DNA of 64,000 bases from Lysobacterales bacterium. Lineage in GTDB: Bacteria; Pseudomonadota; Gammaproteobacteria; Xanthomonadales; SZUA-5. The position numbers were made by a program, and so were the translations under genes. Of this stretch, positions 1 through 8,628 are shown piece after piece (position 1 is the first letter of the stretch; every line of letters begins with the position of its first letter). The stretch lies in the NCBI GenBank assembly GCA_022844135.1, contig JALHMG010000035.1:1-64000 (forward strand), in the 5' to 3' direction. The notes beneath the pieces were generated by a model. That model had not been told where the DNA came from. It saw nothing but the letters and a program-made list of their open reading frames with translations, and searched no databases.

Positions 1-119
1 TGGTTCTTGGTTCTTGGTTCTTGGTTCTTGGTTCTTGGTTCTTGGTTCTTGGTTCTTGGTTCTTGGTTCTTGGTTCTTGGTTCTTGGTTCTTGGTTCTTG
101 GTTCTTGGTTCTTGGTTCT
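1..119 (+). repeat. F1 heptamer tandem array (TGGTTCT x17)
   Basis: Seventeen uninterrupted copies of the 7-bp word TGGTTCT begin at the first base of the window, so the true left edge is unknown. The array then degenerates into GGTTGG/GGTGGTTGG runs to about position 150. GG pairs recur every 7 bp with TTCTT between them, a two-tetrad G-quadruplex-compatible pattern. The same word, less regular and usually as an inverted pair, recurs near 5739-5894, 7965-8087, 28523-28651 and 30745-30827. The stretch from 150 to 302 before the RND gene shows no gene. The array can be read through as a repetitive hydrophobic peptide, but that is not a credible protein. Confidence 0.95.
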
Positions 120-302
120 CGGTTGGTGGTTGATGGTTGGTGGTTGGTGCAGCCCGCAAAGCTGAAGGCTGCATCCACAACTCGCTTCGGCGTGTCGAAA
201 TCTCGCCTCATCGGCGCCTCTCAACGTTTCGGCGAACACCTGGCTGCGCTTCGATGAAGGCCGGCGCAACATGCGCCATCGCACTTCGTTTCGAGCCACG
301 CC

Positions 303-3300
303 ATGCACGCGCAGCGACCCTTGTACGAACGCCAACGCTGGCCGCTGATCGGCATCGCGTTGCTCGCCTGCATCGGCGGCGCGTTGGCGCTTCTTCGGTT
401 GCCCGTGCAGCTGCTGCCGGACGTCGAAGCGCCGACGATCTCGATCTTCTCGGGCTGGCCGGGCGCGGCGGCCAGCGAGGTCGAGCGCGCAATCACTGAA
501 CCGCAGGAAACCGCCATGCGCGGCATCGAAGGCCTGCAGGACATCGCCGCCAACGCCAGCGCCGGCGGTTCCTGGATCGAACTGACTTTTGCGCCCGGCA
601 CCGATCTCGACCCGGTGTTCATCGATGTTGTCGGGCGCCTGCAACGGGTGCCCGCGCTGCCGCGCGACGCGACGCCGCCGGTCATCAGTCGCGGCAGCGA
701 TGGCCCCGAGCGCACGCTGGTCTACTACTTCGTGCAACTGCTGCCGGGATTTCCGGGGCCCGTGGAAAACTATCAAGCGCTGATCCAGCGCGAAATGCTG
801 CCGCGGCTGGAGAGGATTCCTGGCGTTGCCAGCGCGCGCATCAACTCGGGCGCCGATCGCGAATTGCGGATCGAGATCGACCCGGTGCGAATGGCGGCGC
901 TGGGGATCGAGTTGCCGACCTTGGTGCGCGACCTGAGCGCTCTGGACGATGTGTCGGCCGGTGCCGTAGAACTCGGGCGCACGTCCTATGCCGTGCGCCT
1001 GCATGGGCGGTTCGAACCGGCGGCGCTGGACGCGATTCCAGTCGGGCGTATCGATGGCCGGACGGTGCGTTTGTCCGAGATCGGAAGCGCCCGCTTCCAG
1101 CGGCCGGATCGTGTCGGCTTCAGCTATCAGAACGGCAACCCGGCGTTGACGGTGCAGTTGTTCCGGGAACCGGGCAGCAATGTACTGACCACCATCGACG
1201 CGCTCGACGTGGAAATCGAGAAGCTCAGCGCCAGCGTGTTGCGCCCAGCCGGCCTGGAAGTTCGCAAATCCTTCGAGCCCGGCATCTTCATACGCCGCGC
1301 GGTCGGCTTTCTGCTCGGCAATCTGGGCCTGGGATTGCTCGCAGCGCTGGCACTGCTCTACCTGTTCTTGCGCGATATGCGGGCGACGCTGCTGATCGCC
1401 GTGGCGGTGCCCGTGTCGCTGCTCGCGACCACGCTGGTGCTGGCAGCGCTCGGGCGCAGCTTGAACATCATCTCGATCGCAGGACTGGCGTTCGCCATCG
1501 GTATGGTCATGGACGCGACCATCGTCGTCGTCGAGGCGGCGATGCAGCAGCGCGCGGCCGGACGGTCGTGGCTCGATGCGTCGGCGCGCGCCGTGGCTCG
1601 CGTGCGCGGCGCGCTGATTGCCGCAACTGCGACCACTGTTGCCGTGTTCATCCCGGTGCTGGCGCTCAAGGACGTCGAAGGTCAGGTGTTCGCCGATCTG
1701 GCGCTGACCATTGCCGTGGCGGTGACGGTGTCGCTGGGTGTCGCGCTGTGGATCGTACCGGCGCTGTTGCCGTTGATCCTGCGCCGCGAAGTGCCGGACG
1801 CACGCTGGAATATGCTGGCCGGCCGCCTGTCGTCGTTATCGGCAAGCCCGCAACGCGCACTGGCCATCGCCCTCGGCTTGAGCGTCCTGCCGCTGCTCGC
1901 CGCCGTGTGGCTCGCGCCGCCGCGCGATTACCTGCCGCCAGTCAAGCGCGCCGCCGTGGATGCCTTTATCCAAACGCCGCCGGGCATGGGCGCCGAGCGT
2001 CTGGAGCGCGAAATCGTGCAACCGATTCTGGCGCGCATGCAGCCGTATATGGACGGCAAGCAGGAACCCAGACTGCTGAACTACTACGTGATCACCTGGG
2101 CGAACGGCGCGACCATCGGCGCGCGCGTTGTCGATCCAAGTCAAATCGGCGCGCTGGAAAAGCTGCTCAACGAAGAGGTGCTGGTCGGGCTTCCCGATGT
2201 GCGCGCGTTCGCCTCCGAGGGCGAGTTGTTCGGCGGCATGGGCGGCTCGGCGCGCGCGGTGTGGATGCATGTGCGCGGTCGCGACCTGACCGCGCTGCGT
2301 TCCACCGCCGATCGACTGGAGACGCACCTGAGCGAGCGATTCCCCGGCGCGCGTGTGCAGCAGATGCCGAATGCCGGCGCCGCCGGGCGCGAGATTGCGG
2401 TGATCCCCAACGACGCCGCGCTCGCCGAGCATGGCGTATCGCGCGCGTGGCTCGCCGATGCGCTTCGCGTGCTCGGCGATGGCCGCTTCATCGGCGAGTA
2501 TTTCGATGGCGAACGGCGCTTGCCGATGCGCGTTGCGGCGCCCGCCTTCGTCGATCTCGACACCTTGAGCGCCGCGCCGCTGGCCACGCCCACCGGAACG
2601 GCGAGCTTGAGCGAACTGGCGTCTATCGAGATCAAGCGCACGCCTGCCGAGTTGCGCCGGGTCAACTTTGCGCGTGCCATCACGGTGACCATCGATCCGC
2701 CGCCTGAAACCTCCCTCGAAGACATGCTGCGTGCGCTGGAAGAGGAGGTGATCCCGGGCCTTCAGTTGCCAGGCGATGTCAACATCGAGATGGCCGGCAG
2801 CGCCAGTCGTCTCGACGCATTAACCCGCGCGCTGGCCGAAAACCTGTTGCTGGCGTTGACCATCCTCGGCGCCATCTTGCTGCTCCTGCTGCGCCGCGTC
2901 GACGACACGTTGATCGTATTGGCCACCTTGCCATTGGCCGCGCTCGGCGGCGTGCTCGGCTTGAACGTGCTCGGCTGGTTTACGCCGCAGCCGCTGGATC
3001 TGCTCACGATGATCGGTTTCGTGATGCTGCTGGCGATGGTGGTCAGCAACGGCGTTCTGCTGGTGGAAGCGGTACGCGCCAACGAGCAGCGCGGCAGCGA
3101 TTTCGATAGCGCTATCCAGGCGGCGCTCGCCGAACGCCTGCGGCCGCTCGCGCTCGGCGCGCTCACTGGCGTCGTGGGCGCTTTGCCATTGGCGGTAAGC
3201 CCAGGCCCGGCGGCATCCATTTACCGCGGCCTGGCGGCCGTCACCTGCGGCGGCGTGTTGGCCTCGCTGCTGCTGGTGGCCGTGCTGGTGCCAGCGGCGA

Positions 3301-3374
3301 TGCGCGTGTCGCAGCGCCTCCGAGCGAAGTCGATGGCGACCCAACCAACCGAGCACATTGGAGCTAGCGTATGA
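303..3374 (+). CDS. RND-family efflux transporter permease subunit
   Basis: Inner-membrane proton-driven pump of the resistance-nodulation-division superfamily, 1023 aa, the usual length. An N-terminal helix (about residues 13-32) is followed by a periplasmic porter domain, a membrane block from about residue 335 (FLLGNLGLGLLAALALLY), a second periplasmic domain, and a second membrane block from about residue 840. The TM4 motif reads MVMDATIVVVE with one acidic residue (Asp404); AcrB has Asp-Asp here, while CusA-type pumps have a single Asp followed by Ala, so proton relay may be closer to the HME/CusA type. The stop overlaps the next start (ATGA), so permease and adaptor are translationally coupled, in the less common permease-first order. 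The substrate is not deducible. The ATG is chosen for family length; no strong ribosome-binding site is visible. Confidence 0.9.
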   Translation: MHAQRPLYERQRWPLIGIALLACIGGALALLRLPVQLLPDVEAPTISIFSGWPGAAASEVERAITEPQETAMRGIEGLQDIAANASAGGSWIELTFAPGTDLDPVFIDVVGRLQRVPALPRDATPPVISRGSDGPERTLVYYFVQLLPGFPGPVENYQALIQREMLPRLERIPGVASARINSGADRELRIEIDPVRMAALGIELPTLVRDLSALDDVSAGAVELGRTSYAVRLHGRFEPAALDAIPVGRIDGRTVRLSEIGSARFQRPDRVGFSYQNGNPALTVQLFREPGSNVLTTIDALDVEIEKLSASVLRPAGLEVRKSFEPGIFIRRAVGFLLGNLGLGLLAALALLYLFLRDMRATLLIAVAVPVSLLATTLVLAALGRSLNIISIAGLAFAIGMVMDATIVVVEAAMQQRAAGRSWLDASARAVARVRGALIAATATTVAVFIPVLALKDVEGQVFADLALTIAVAVTVSLGVALWIVPALLPLILRREVPDARWNMLAGRLSSLSASPQRALAIALGLSVLPLLAAVWLAPPRDYLPPVKRAAVDAFIQTPPGMGAERLEREIVQPILARMQPYMDGKQEPRLLNYYVITWANGATIGARVVDPSQIGALEKLLNEEVLVGLPDVRAFASEGELFGGMGGSARAVWMHVRGRDLTALRSTADRLETHLSERFPGARVQQMPNAGAAGREIAVIPNDAALAEHGVSRAWLADALRVLGDGRFIGEYFDGERRLPMRVAAPAFVDLDTLSAAPLATPTGTASLSELASIEIKRTPAELRRVNFARAITVTIDPPPETSLEDMLRALEEEVIPGLQLPGDVNIEMAGSASRLDALTRALAENLLLALTILGAILLLLLRRVDDTLIVLATLPLAALGGVLGLNVLGWFTPQPLDLLTMIGFVMLLAMVVSNGVLLVEAVRANEQRGSDFDSAIQAALAERLRPLALGALTGVVGALPLAVSPGPAASIYRGLAAVTCGGVLASLLLVAVLVPAAMRVSQRLRAKSMATQPTEHIGASV

Positions 3375-4516
3375 ACATCAGCTTTTGCGACAAAGACCGA
3401 GGGCACGAGGGCACAGCGAAGGGCGGAACCAGGCTTCTGCAAGGTGGAGCCCGCTCGCCTTCAGCAATCCTGGCAATCGCAACATTCCTATTGCTTCTCG
3501 CGACCACGACTGCCGCCCAAACCCCGCCCTCGGTCGTCACCGCGACCGCACGCGCCGAAATGCTCGCGCCAACACGCGAGTTGATCGGCACCATCGTGCC
3601 GGCACGCGAGTCGGTGCTCGCGGCACCGGTGGGAGCGCGCCTCGTGAGCATCAAAGACACCGGCACGCGCGTTGCGAAGGGCGATGTGGTCGCCACGCTC
3701 GATGTGGCCGAACTTGAACTCGCATTGCAGCGCGAACGCGCGCGACTCACGCGTCTCAAGGCCGAGCAGGCGCTCGCCGCACGCCAACGCGATCGCTTGA
3801 ATGCGTTGCGCGACGCTGTGCCCGCCGCGCAGCGCGACGAAGCGCACGCGCGCTTCGAAGTGCTCGCCGCCGAAATCGCCGAAGCGCGCGTGGCGCTCGA
3901 ACTGACCGAACTGCGCGTCCGCGATTCGTCCTTGCGCGCGCCCTTCGCCGGCACCATCGTCGCCGAACTCAAACAGCCCGGCGAGCAGGTGCAAAGCGGC
4001 GAAGGCGTGGTTCGATTGATGGACACCGGCGACACCGAAGTCGATGTCGCGGTGCCGGTGGATTGGGCGACGGGCAGCAACTCCGGGGCTTCAGTGCGCG
4101 TCGATGCCAGCACGGGCTTCGCCTCTGCCGAACTGCAATCGCTGGTGCCCGGAGACGCCGATACGCGCCAGTTGCGCGCGCGCCTGAAGCTCAAGAACAT
4201 CCTCGCGCCGATCGGCGCCAGCGTGCGCGTCGCCTGGCCCTCCGCAGCTCCGGTCGTCGCCGTCACGGTGCCCGGCGATGCGCTGATCCAGCGCGACGAG
4301 GGCTACTACGTGCTGCGCGTCGACGGCGATATCGCGCGGCGCATCGACGTCGAACCCAGCACGCGCGTCGCCGATCGCGTCGCCGTAATCGGCGCCATCG
4401 GCCCAGGCGATGAAATCATCATCCGCGGCGGCGAGCGGCTCGCGGATGGCGATAAGCTGCAGGTGTTACGAGAGGCGCTGGTGGGAGCGGCGCTGTGCGC
4501 GGGTGCGAGTTGTTGA
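3371..4516 (+). CDS. RND efflux periplasmic adaptor (membrane fusion) subunit
   Basis: Periplasmic adaptor of the HlyD/AcrA type, 381 aa, linking the RND permease just upstream to an outer-membrane channel. A hydrophobic segment at about residues 31-49 (ending TTTAAQ) is a probable signal peptide. The lipoyl half-motifs (APVGARLVSIKDTGTRVAKG and LRAPFAGTIVAELKQPGEQV) flank an alpha-helical hairpin rich in Ala, Arg and Glu at about residues 115-180, followed by beta-barrel and membrane-proximal domains. Residues 10-15 are encoded by two F2 octamers (GAGGGCAC, 3399-3414), so the N-terminus before the signal peptide is unusually long and charged. No alternative in-frame start was found after the repeat. 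The ATG overlaps the permease stop. Confidence 0.88.
   Translation: MNISFCDKDRGHEGTAKGGTRLLQGGARSPSAILAIATFLLLLATTTAAQTPPSVVTATARAEMLAPTRELIGTIVPARESVLAAPVGARLVSIKDTGTRVAKGDVVATLDVAELELALQRERARLTRLKAEQALAARQRDRLNALRDAVPAAQRDEAHARFEVLAAEIAEARVALELTELRVRDSSLRAPFAGTIVAELKQPGEQVQSGEGVVRLMDTGDTEVDVAVPVDWATGSNSGASVRVDASTGFASAELQSLVPGDADTRQLRARLKLKNILAPIGASVRVAWPSAAPVVAVTVPGDALIQRDEGYYVLRVDGDIARRIDVEPSTRVADRVAVIGAIGPGDEIIIRGGERLADGDKLQVLREALVGAALCAGASC
3399..3414 (+). repeat. F2 octamer pair inside RND adaptor gene
   Basis: Two copies of GAGGGCAC lie in frame in the N-terminal coding region of the adaptor, preceded by CAAAGACC. Similar leaders ending in AAAG(N)CGAGGGCAC precede the F2 arrays near 20150-20188 (reverse strand) and 21648. 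Confidence 0.8.
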
Positions 4517-4613
4517 GCGAACTCAAGTTACTCGAAACCGCCCTGCCAGCTACCGCGAGTACTGGCGCGAAACGTGATCTCGCGAATCATCGCACAGACC
4601 CAGATCGCGTCCA

Positions 4614-5735
4614 TCAGCCCTCCTTTCTGGCGTACGGACTGTGGGCGTCAAGTTCGGCGCGGTAGTGCCTGAGCGACTGCGCCTCACGATCGAGCGCACT
4701 GCGAATTGCGGTGCGAAAACCTGGGTGGCGGATGTAGTGCGCCGAGCGCGTGCGCGTGGGCAAGAAGCCGCGCGCGATTTTGTGCTCGCCTTGCGCGCCG
4801 GGTTCGAAAGTGCGCATGCGATTGGCGATCAGATGTTCGATGCCCTGGTAATAACAAAGCTCGAAATGCAGGCCCGCGTAATCGGCATCGGCGCCCCAAT
4901 AGCGGCCGTACAGCGTGTGCGTGCCGCGTATGAATACGGCCACGGCGTGCAGGCGCCGATCGCGCCACGCGCCGGCAACGTGCAGCGCGCCGGGCACGCG
5001 TTCGCGTAAGTGCGAGAAGAAGGATCGTGTCAGCGCTGGCGTATTGCCCTTTCGATCAAAGGTGTCGCTATAGAGCGCGTGGATCGCATCGAGATCGGCC
5101 TCGTCCAGATCGACGTCTTTTTTCCAGACGATGTCGAAGCCATGGCGCCGCGCATGCTCACGCTCCTGGCGAATGTTCTTGCGCTTCTTGCTGCTGAGCG
5201 CGTCCAGAAAATCCTGGAAATCGCGATAACCCGGATTGCGCAAGTGGAATTGCCAGTCGAAGCGCGGCAGCCACGGATCGTGCGCGAGCGCGGCGGCGTC
5301 CGGCTCGGTCAGAAAATTCAGGTGCGCGCTCGAAAGCTTGCTGCGATCCACAAGCTGCCGGATCGATGCGGCCAGTCTGCCGCGCTCAGCGCCCAGAAGG
5401 CGCGGGCCGGTGACTGGCGAGTACGGCACGGCGATCAGCAGCTTCGGGTAATAGTTGAGCCCACTGCGCGCATAGGCATCGGCCCACGCCCAATCGAACA
5501 CAAACTCGCCGTGCGAGTTGGTTTTCAAGTAACCAGGCGCGGCGGCCACGAGTTGCCTGCCTTCGCGCAGCAGCAGCGGCATCGGCGCCCAACCGAGCTC
5601 GCGTCGCAAACTGCCGCTGTCCTCCAGTGCCGAGAGAAACCCGTGGCGCACGAACGGCTGTTCGCTGCCGGCAAGCGCGTTCCAGGCGTCGGCATCGATG
5701 TCGCGGATGGAGGAGTGGACGAGGAGTTCGGGCAT
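4614..5735 (-). CDS. FemAB-like / COG3146-type acyltransferase-fold protein
   Basis: 373-aa cytoplasmic protein resembling the FemAB-like family (GNAT-fold, often annotated as peptidoglycan biosynthesis/recognition). Recognisable segments are NALAGSEQPFVRHGFLSALE near the N-terminus, FDWAWADAY, the basic SSKKRKNIRQEREHARR at about residue 185, LYSDTFDRKG, and the C-terminal FEPGAQGEHKIARGFLPT with RSAHYIRHPGF. These are typical of the family; the substrate is unknown. It lies downstream of recG in the same direction across an F1 repeat element, and no obvious Shine-Dalgarno sequence precedes its ATG because the repeat abuts the start. Possibly co-transcribed with ridA-recG. Confidence 0.82.
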   Translation of the reverse strand: MPELLVHSSIRDIDADAWNALAGSEQPFVRHGFLSALEDSGSLRRELGWAPMPLLLREGRQLVAAAPGYLKTNSHGEFVFDWAWADAYARSGLNYYPKLLIAVPYSPVTGPRLLGAERGRLAASIRQLVDRSKLSSAHLNFLTEPDAAALAHDPWLPRFDWQFHLRNPGYRDFQDFLDALSSKKRKNIRQEREHARRHGFDIVWKKDVDLDEADLDAIHALYSDTFDRKGNTPALTRSFFSHLRERVPGALHVAGAWRDRRLHAVAVFIRGTHTLYGRYWGADADYAGLHFELCYYQGIEHLIANRMRTFEPGAQGEHKIARGFLPTRTRSAHYIRHPGFRTAIRSALDREAQSLRHYRAELDAHSPYARKEG

Positions 5736-5738
5736 GCT

Positions 5739-5894
5739 TGGTTATTGGTTCTTGGTTATGGGTTCTTGGTTATTGGTTTTTGGTTCTCGAACACATGGTC
5801 CACATCGTGCGCATGGGCAGCCTCAGCATGCGGACCATGGGTCCGCGTACCAAAAAGCCAAAGCCCGATAACCGAGGACCAGGAACCAGGAACC
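5739..5894. repeat. F1 inverted pair with central F4-type palindrome
   Basis: GGTT-rich words (5739-5788) face the complementary AACC-rich arm (about 5850-5894), about 60 bp apart. The centre carries GCGGACCATGGGTCCGC (5830-5846), the palindromic core of the F4 repeat. The element fills the gap between the recG stop and the start of the FemAB-like gene and could fold into one large hairpin in the transcript. Confidence 0.8.
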
Positions 5895-5898
5895 TGCT

Positions 5899-8016
5899 TC
5901 AAGCCTTAGCGTAATGCACCGCCGACCCGACCCAGCGCTTGACCAGCATCTCCGCTGTGCGTGGCTCTGATTCGATAAGCGGACCGGCAAGGCGCTGGGC
6001 TTCCATCAGCCAATGTGCATCGCGCGCCAGATCCGCGACGCGAAAGCTGGCAAGACCCGTCTGCCGCGTGCCGAGCACTTCGCCGGGGCCGCGCAACGCA
6101 AGATCGCGCTCGGCGATCACGAAACCGTCCTGGCTGTCGCGGAGCACCTGCAGGCGTTCGCGCGCGGTCTCGCCCAGCGGCGGTTCGTAGAGCAAAACGC
6201 AGCTCGACTCGACCGCGCCACGGCCGACGCGGCCGCGCAACTGGTGCAGCTGCGCCAGCCCCAGACGCTCGGGGTTCTCGATGATCATGAGACTCGCGTT
6301 GGGTACATCCACACCAACTTCGATGACCGTCGTGGCGACCAGCAGCTGGACGTCGCCATCGGAAAACGCCTGCATCACTGGCGCGCGGTCGTTCGGCTTC
6401 ATGCGCCCATGCACCAAGCCAACTCGCACGCCGCGTAGCGCGTCGATCAACTCGGCCGCGGTGTTTTGTGCCGCCTGCGCCTGCACCTCGTCGGACTCTT
6501 CAATGAGCGTACACACCCAGTAGACCTGCCGCCCGGCCGCGCAAGCGTCTTTGATGCGGCCAATGACTTCCAGACGGCGCTGGCGACTGACGGCAACGGT
6601 CTGGATGGGCGAGCGTCCGGGCGGCAGCTCATCGATCACCGACACATCCAAGTCCGCGAACTGGGTCATCGCCAGGGTGCGCGGTATCGGCGTGGCGGTC
6701 ATCACCAGCTGATGCGGCCGGCGCTCGCCAAAGCGGCCCTTTTCGGCAAGCGCGAGACGCTGATTAACGCCGAAGCGATGCTGCTCGTCGATCACCGCCA
6801 GACCGAGCGCGCGAAACGCGACCGCATCCTGCATCAACGCGTGGGTGCCAACCGCCCACTGCGCATCGTTCGCGAGCGCCGCGAGCGTGGACTCGCGCGC
6901 ACGCCCCTTGACTCTTGCACTCAAATTGACACCAAACAAGCCGAGCGGCGCGAACCAGCGCTCGAGGTTGCGCCGATGCTGCTCGGCCAGCAATTCCGTC
7001 GGCGCCATCAAGGCCGCCTGCACGCCGCTTTCGATGGCCGCCAGCATCGCAAGCGCGGCAACAATGGTCTTGCCCGATCCCACATCGCCCTGCACCAGCC
7101 GCAGCATCGGCGCACTGCTCGCGAGATCGCGATCGATCTCACCCAGCACTTTCTTCTGGGCGCCGGTCAGCGCAAAACCCAGGCTGGCGAGGAGTCGCTC
7201 GCGCAGTCGCCCCGTCGCGCGCAACACCGGCGCGCGCTCGCTACGCACCCGCTGGCGCACCAGCCGCAGCGATAGATGGTGCGCCAGCAGTTCCTCCAAC
7301 GCCAGGCGATCGCGCGCCGGATGTTTGCCGAGCTTGAGCGCGTCGGCCTCTTGGCGATTGGCGGGTCGATGCAGCGCGCGAATGCTGTCGGCGAGGCTGG
7401 GCCATTGTTTCCCAGACGGCATCCAGCCATCGCTCTGCGGCAGCTGCGCTAACGCCGCATCGATGGCGCGCAGCAGCCGCGCGGGACCCAGGCCCTGGAT
7501 CGTGGGATAAATCGGCGTCAGTGCGCCAGCGACCTCGACCGACTCATGCTCGCCGATAAACTTGTAGCGCGGATGCACGATCTCCAGCGAATGCGGTCCG
7601 GCCTTGACATCGCCGAATAGCAGCACGCGCTGACCGACCTTGAAACTGTCGGCCTGCGCCTGCTTGAAGTAAAAGAATCGCAGCATCATGCGCTGCGCGC
7701 CATCGCCGACGATCACGCATAAGCTGCGGCGCTTGCCAAAACGAATCTCGGCATGTTCGACCTTGGCGATGAACTGGGCGCTGCTGCCCGGCCGCAACGC
7801 ATGCATCGGCAGGACTTGTGTGCGGTCTTCAAAGCGCAGCGGAAACGTAAACCAAAGATCGCTTAAGCTGACGAAGCCAGCGGCCTCCAGGTCGTCGAGC
7901 AGCGCTTTGCCGAGAGATTTAAGGACGCGCACCGGCGAGGCGCCGGCGACAGCAAAGGCGTCCTGGTTCTCGGTTCCTGGTGCTGGGTCCCTGGTTGTAG
8001 CGGTTGCGATTTGCAA
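5899..8016 (-). CDS. recG: ATP-dependent DNA helicase RecG
   Basis: Branched-DNA helicase that reverses stalled forks and processes Holliday junctions. An N-terminal wedge/OB domain contains FPLRFEDRTQV and LRFFYFKQAQ. The superfamily 2 motor follows: Walker A GDVGSGKT near residue 311, DEQH box with RFG near residue 408, MTATPIPRT, VHGRMKPNDR, ATTVIEVGVDVPNAS and QLRGRVGRG. The C-terminus is intact. Two starts are possible. A TTG at 8016, which has GAAAGG about 8 bp upstream, gives 705 aa with an N-terminus (TRDPAPGTENQD) encoded by the F1 repeat. A GTG at 7932 (MRVLKSLG) excludes the repeat but leaves a short N-terminus. Downstream of ridA in the same direction. Confidence 0.95.
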   Translation of the reverse strand: MQIATATTRDPAPGTENQDAFAVAGASPVRVLKSLGKALLDDLEAAGFVSLSDLWFTFPLRFEDRTQVLPMHALRPGSSAQFIAKVEHAEIRFGKRRSLCVIVGDGAQRMMLRFFYFKQAQADSFKVGQRVLLFGDVKAGPHSLEIVHPRYKFIGEHESVEVAGALTPIYPTIQGLGPARLLRAIDAALAQLPQSDGWMPSGKQWPSLADSIRALHRPANRQEADALKLGKHPARDRLALEELLAHHLSLRLVRQRVRSERAPVLRATGRLRERLLASLGFALTGAQKKVLGEIDRDLASSAPMLRLVQGDVGSGKTIVAALAMLAAIESGVQAALMAPTELLAEQHRRNLERWFAPLGLFGVNLSARVKGRARESTLAALANDAQWAVGTHALMQDAVAFRALGLAVIDEQHRFGVNQRLALAEKGRFGERRPHQLVMTATPIPRTLAMTQFADLDVSVIDELPPGRSPIQTVAVSRQRRLEVIGRIKDACAAGRQVYWVCTLIEESDEVQAQAAQNTAAELIDALRGVRVGLVHGRMKPNDRAPVMQAFSDGDVQLLVATTVIEVGVDVPNASLMIIENPERLGLAQLHQLRGRVGRGAVESSCVLLYEPPLGETARERLQVLRDSQDGFVIAERDLALRGPGEVLGTRQTGLASFRVADLARDAHWLMEAQRLAGPLIESEPRTAEMLVKRWVGSAVHYAKA

Positions 8017-8087
8017 TGGCTATGCCTTTCGCCCGCGAAGTTCCACACGGCAAACCGACAACCAACATCCAGCAACCAGCAACCGCT
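7965..8087. repeat. F1 inverted pair between ridA and recG
   Basis: A GGTT-rich arm (about 7965-8005) and a complementary AACC-rich arm (about 8050-8087) flank about 45 bp. The right arm ends exactly at the ridA stop codon. The left arm overlaps the first codons of recG if the TTG start is used. The layout matches the F1 pair downstream of recG, whose outer end also abuts a stop codon in a CTTCAA context. Confidence 0.75.
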
Positions 8088-8468
8088 TCAAAGCTCCATC
8101 ACCCCATCCATCTCTACGCGCGCCCCACGCGGCAATTCGCGCACGCCCACGGCCGCGCGCGCCGGATAGGGCGATTTGAAGTACTGCGCCATGATCTGGT
8201 TAACCGTTGGGAAATGGCTCAAATCCGTGAGGTACACGTTGAGTTTGGCGATGTGTTCCAGCCCGCCGCCAGCCGCCTGACAAACCGCCTTGAGATTGCC
8301 GAAGACCCGATGGATTTCGCTCTCGATCGAGCCGTTGTCGAGCTTGCTGGTGACCGGATCCAGTGGGATTTGCCCACTCAGGTACACCGTGTTGCCGACC
8401 TTCACCGCTTGCGAATAGGTCCCGATTGCGGCCGGGGCATGTTCGGTTTGGATGATTTCGCGGGCCAT
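8088..8468 (-). CDS. ridA: RidA-family enamine/imine deaminase
   Basis: 126-aa RidA (YjgF/YER057c/UK114) protein, normally a trimer that hydrolyses reactive 2-aminoacrylate and related enamines made by PLP enzymes. The start MAREIIQTEHAPAAIGTYSQ gives the family length. Conserved segments include AIGTYSQAV, LSGQIPLDP and the C-terminal signature AAVGVRELPRGARVEMD with its substrate-binding Arg. An upstream in-frame extension to 8594 is not conserved-looking and is rejected. It sits upstream of recG, and its promoter region diverges from lepA. A second RidA-family gene lies at 46551. Confidence 0.95.
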   Translation of the reverse strand: MAREIIQTEHAPAAIGTYSQAVKVGNTVYLSGQIPLDPVTSKLDNGSIESEIHRVFGNLKAVCQAAGGGLEHIAKLNVYLTDLSHFPTVNQIMAQYFKSPYPARAAVGVRELPRGARVEMDGVMEL

Positions 8469-8628
8469 CGCGCTGGTTCCTGATCGAAAGATGTCGCCAA
8501 TTCTGCCCATCGGAACGGAATTTGTGCAAAAACCGACCGAACTCTCGCATTCGTCGTGCTTTAATCCGCGCTCTTTGGCGCCCAGCGGCTCCACTGCTTA
8601 GCGCCACTTCGGACATTTTCGCAATTCC

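Noticed and set aside
21-257. Open frame through the heptamer array encoding a repetitive Gly-Ser-Trp-Phe-Leu-Val-Leu peptide
   Set aside because: It is simply a translation of the tandem repeat; no ribosome-binding site and no conserved sequence after the array.
8469-8594. N-terminal extension of RidA to an upstream start
   Set aside because: Family members begin near MAREIIQTEHAP; the extra 42 residues look like untranslated leader.
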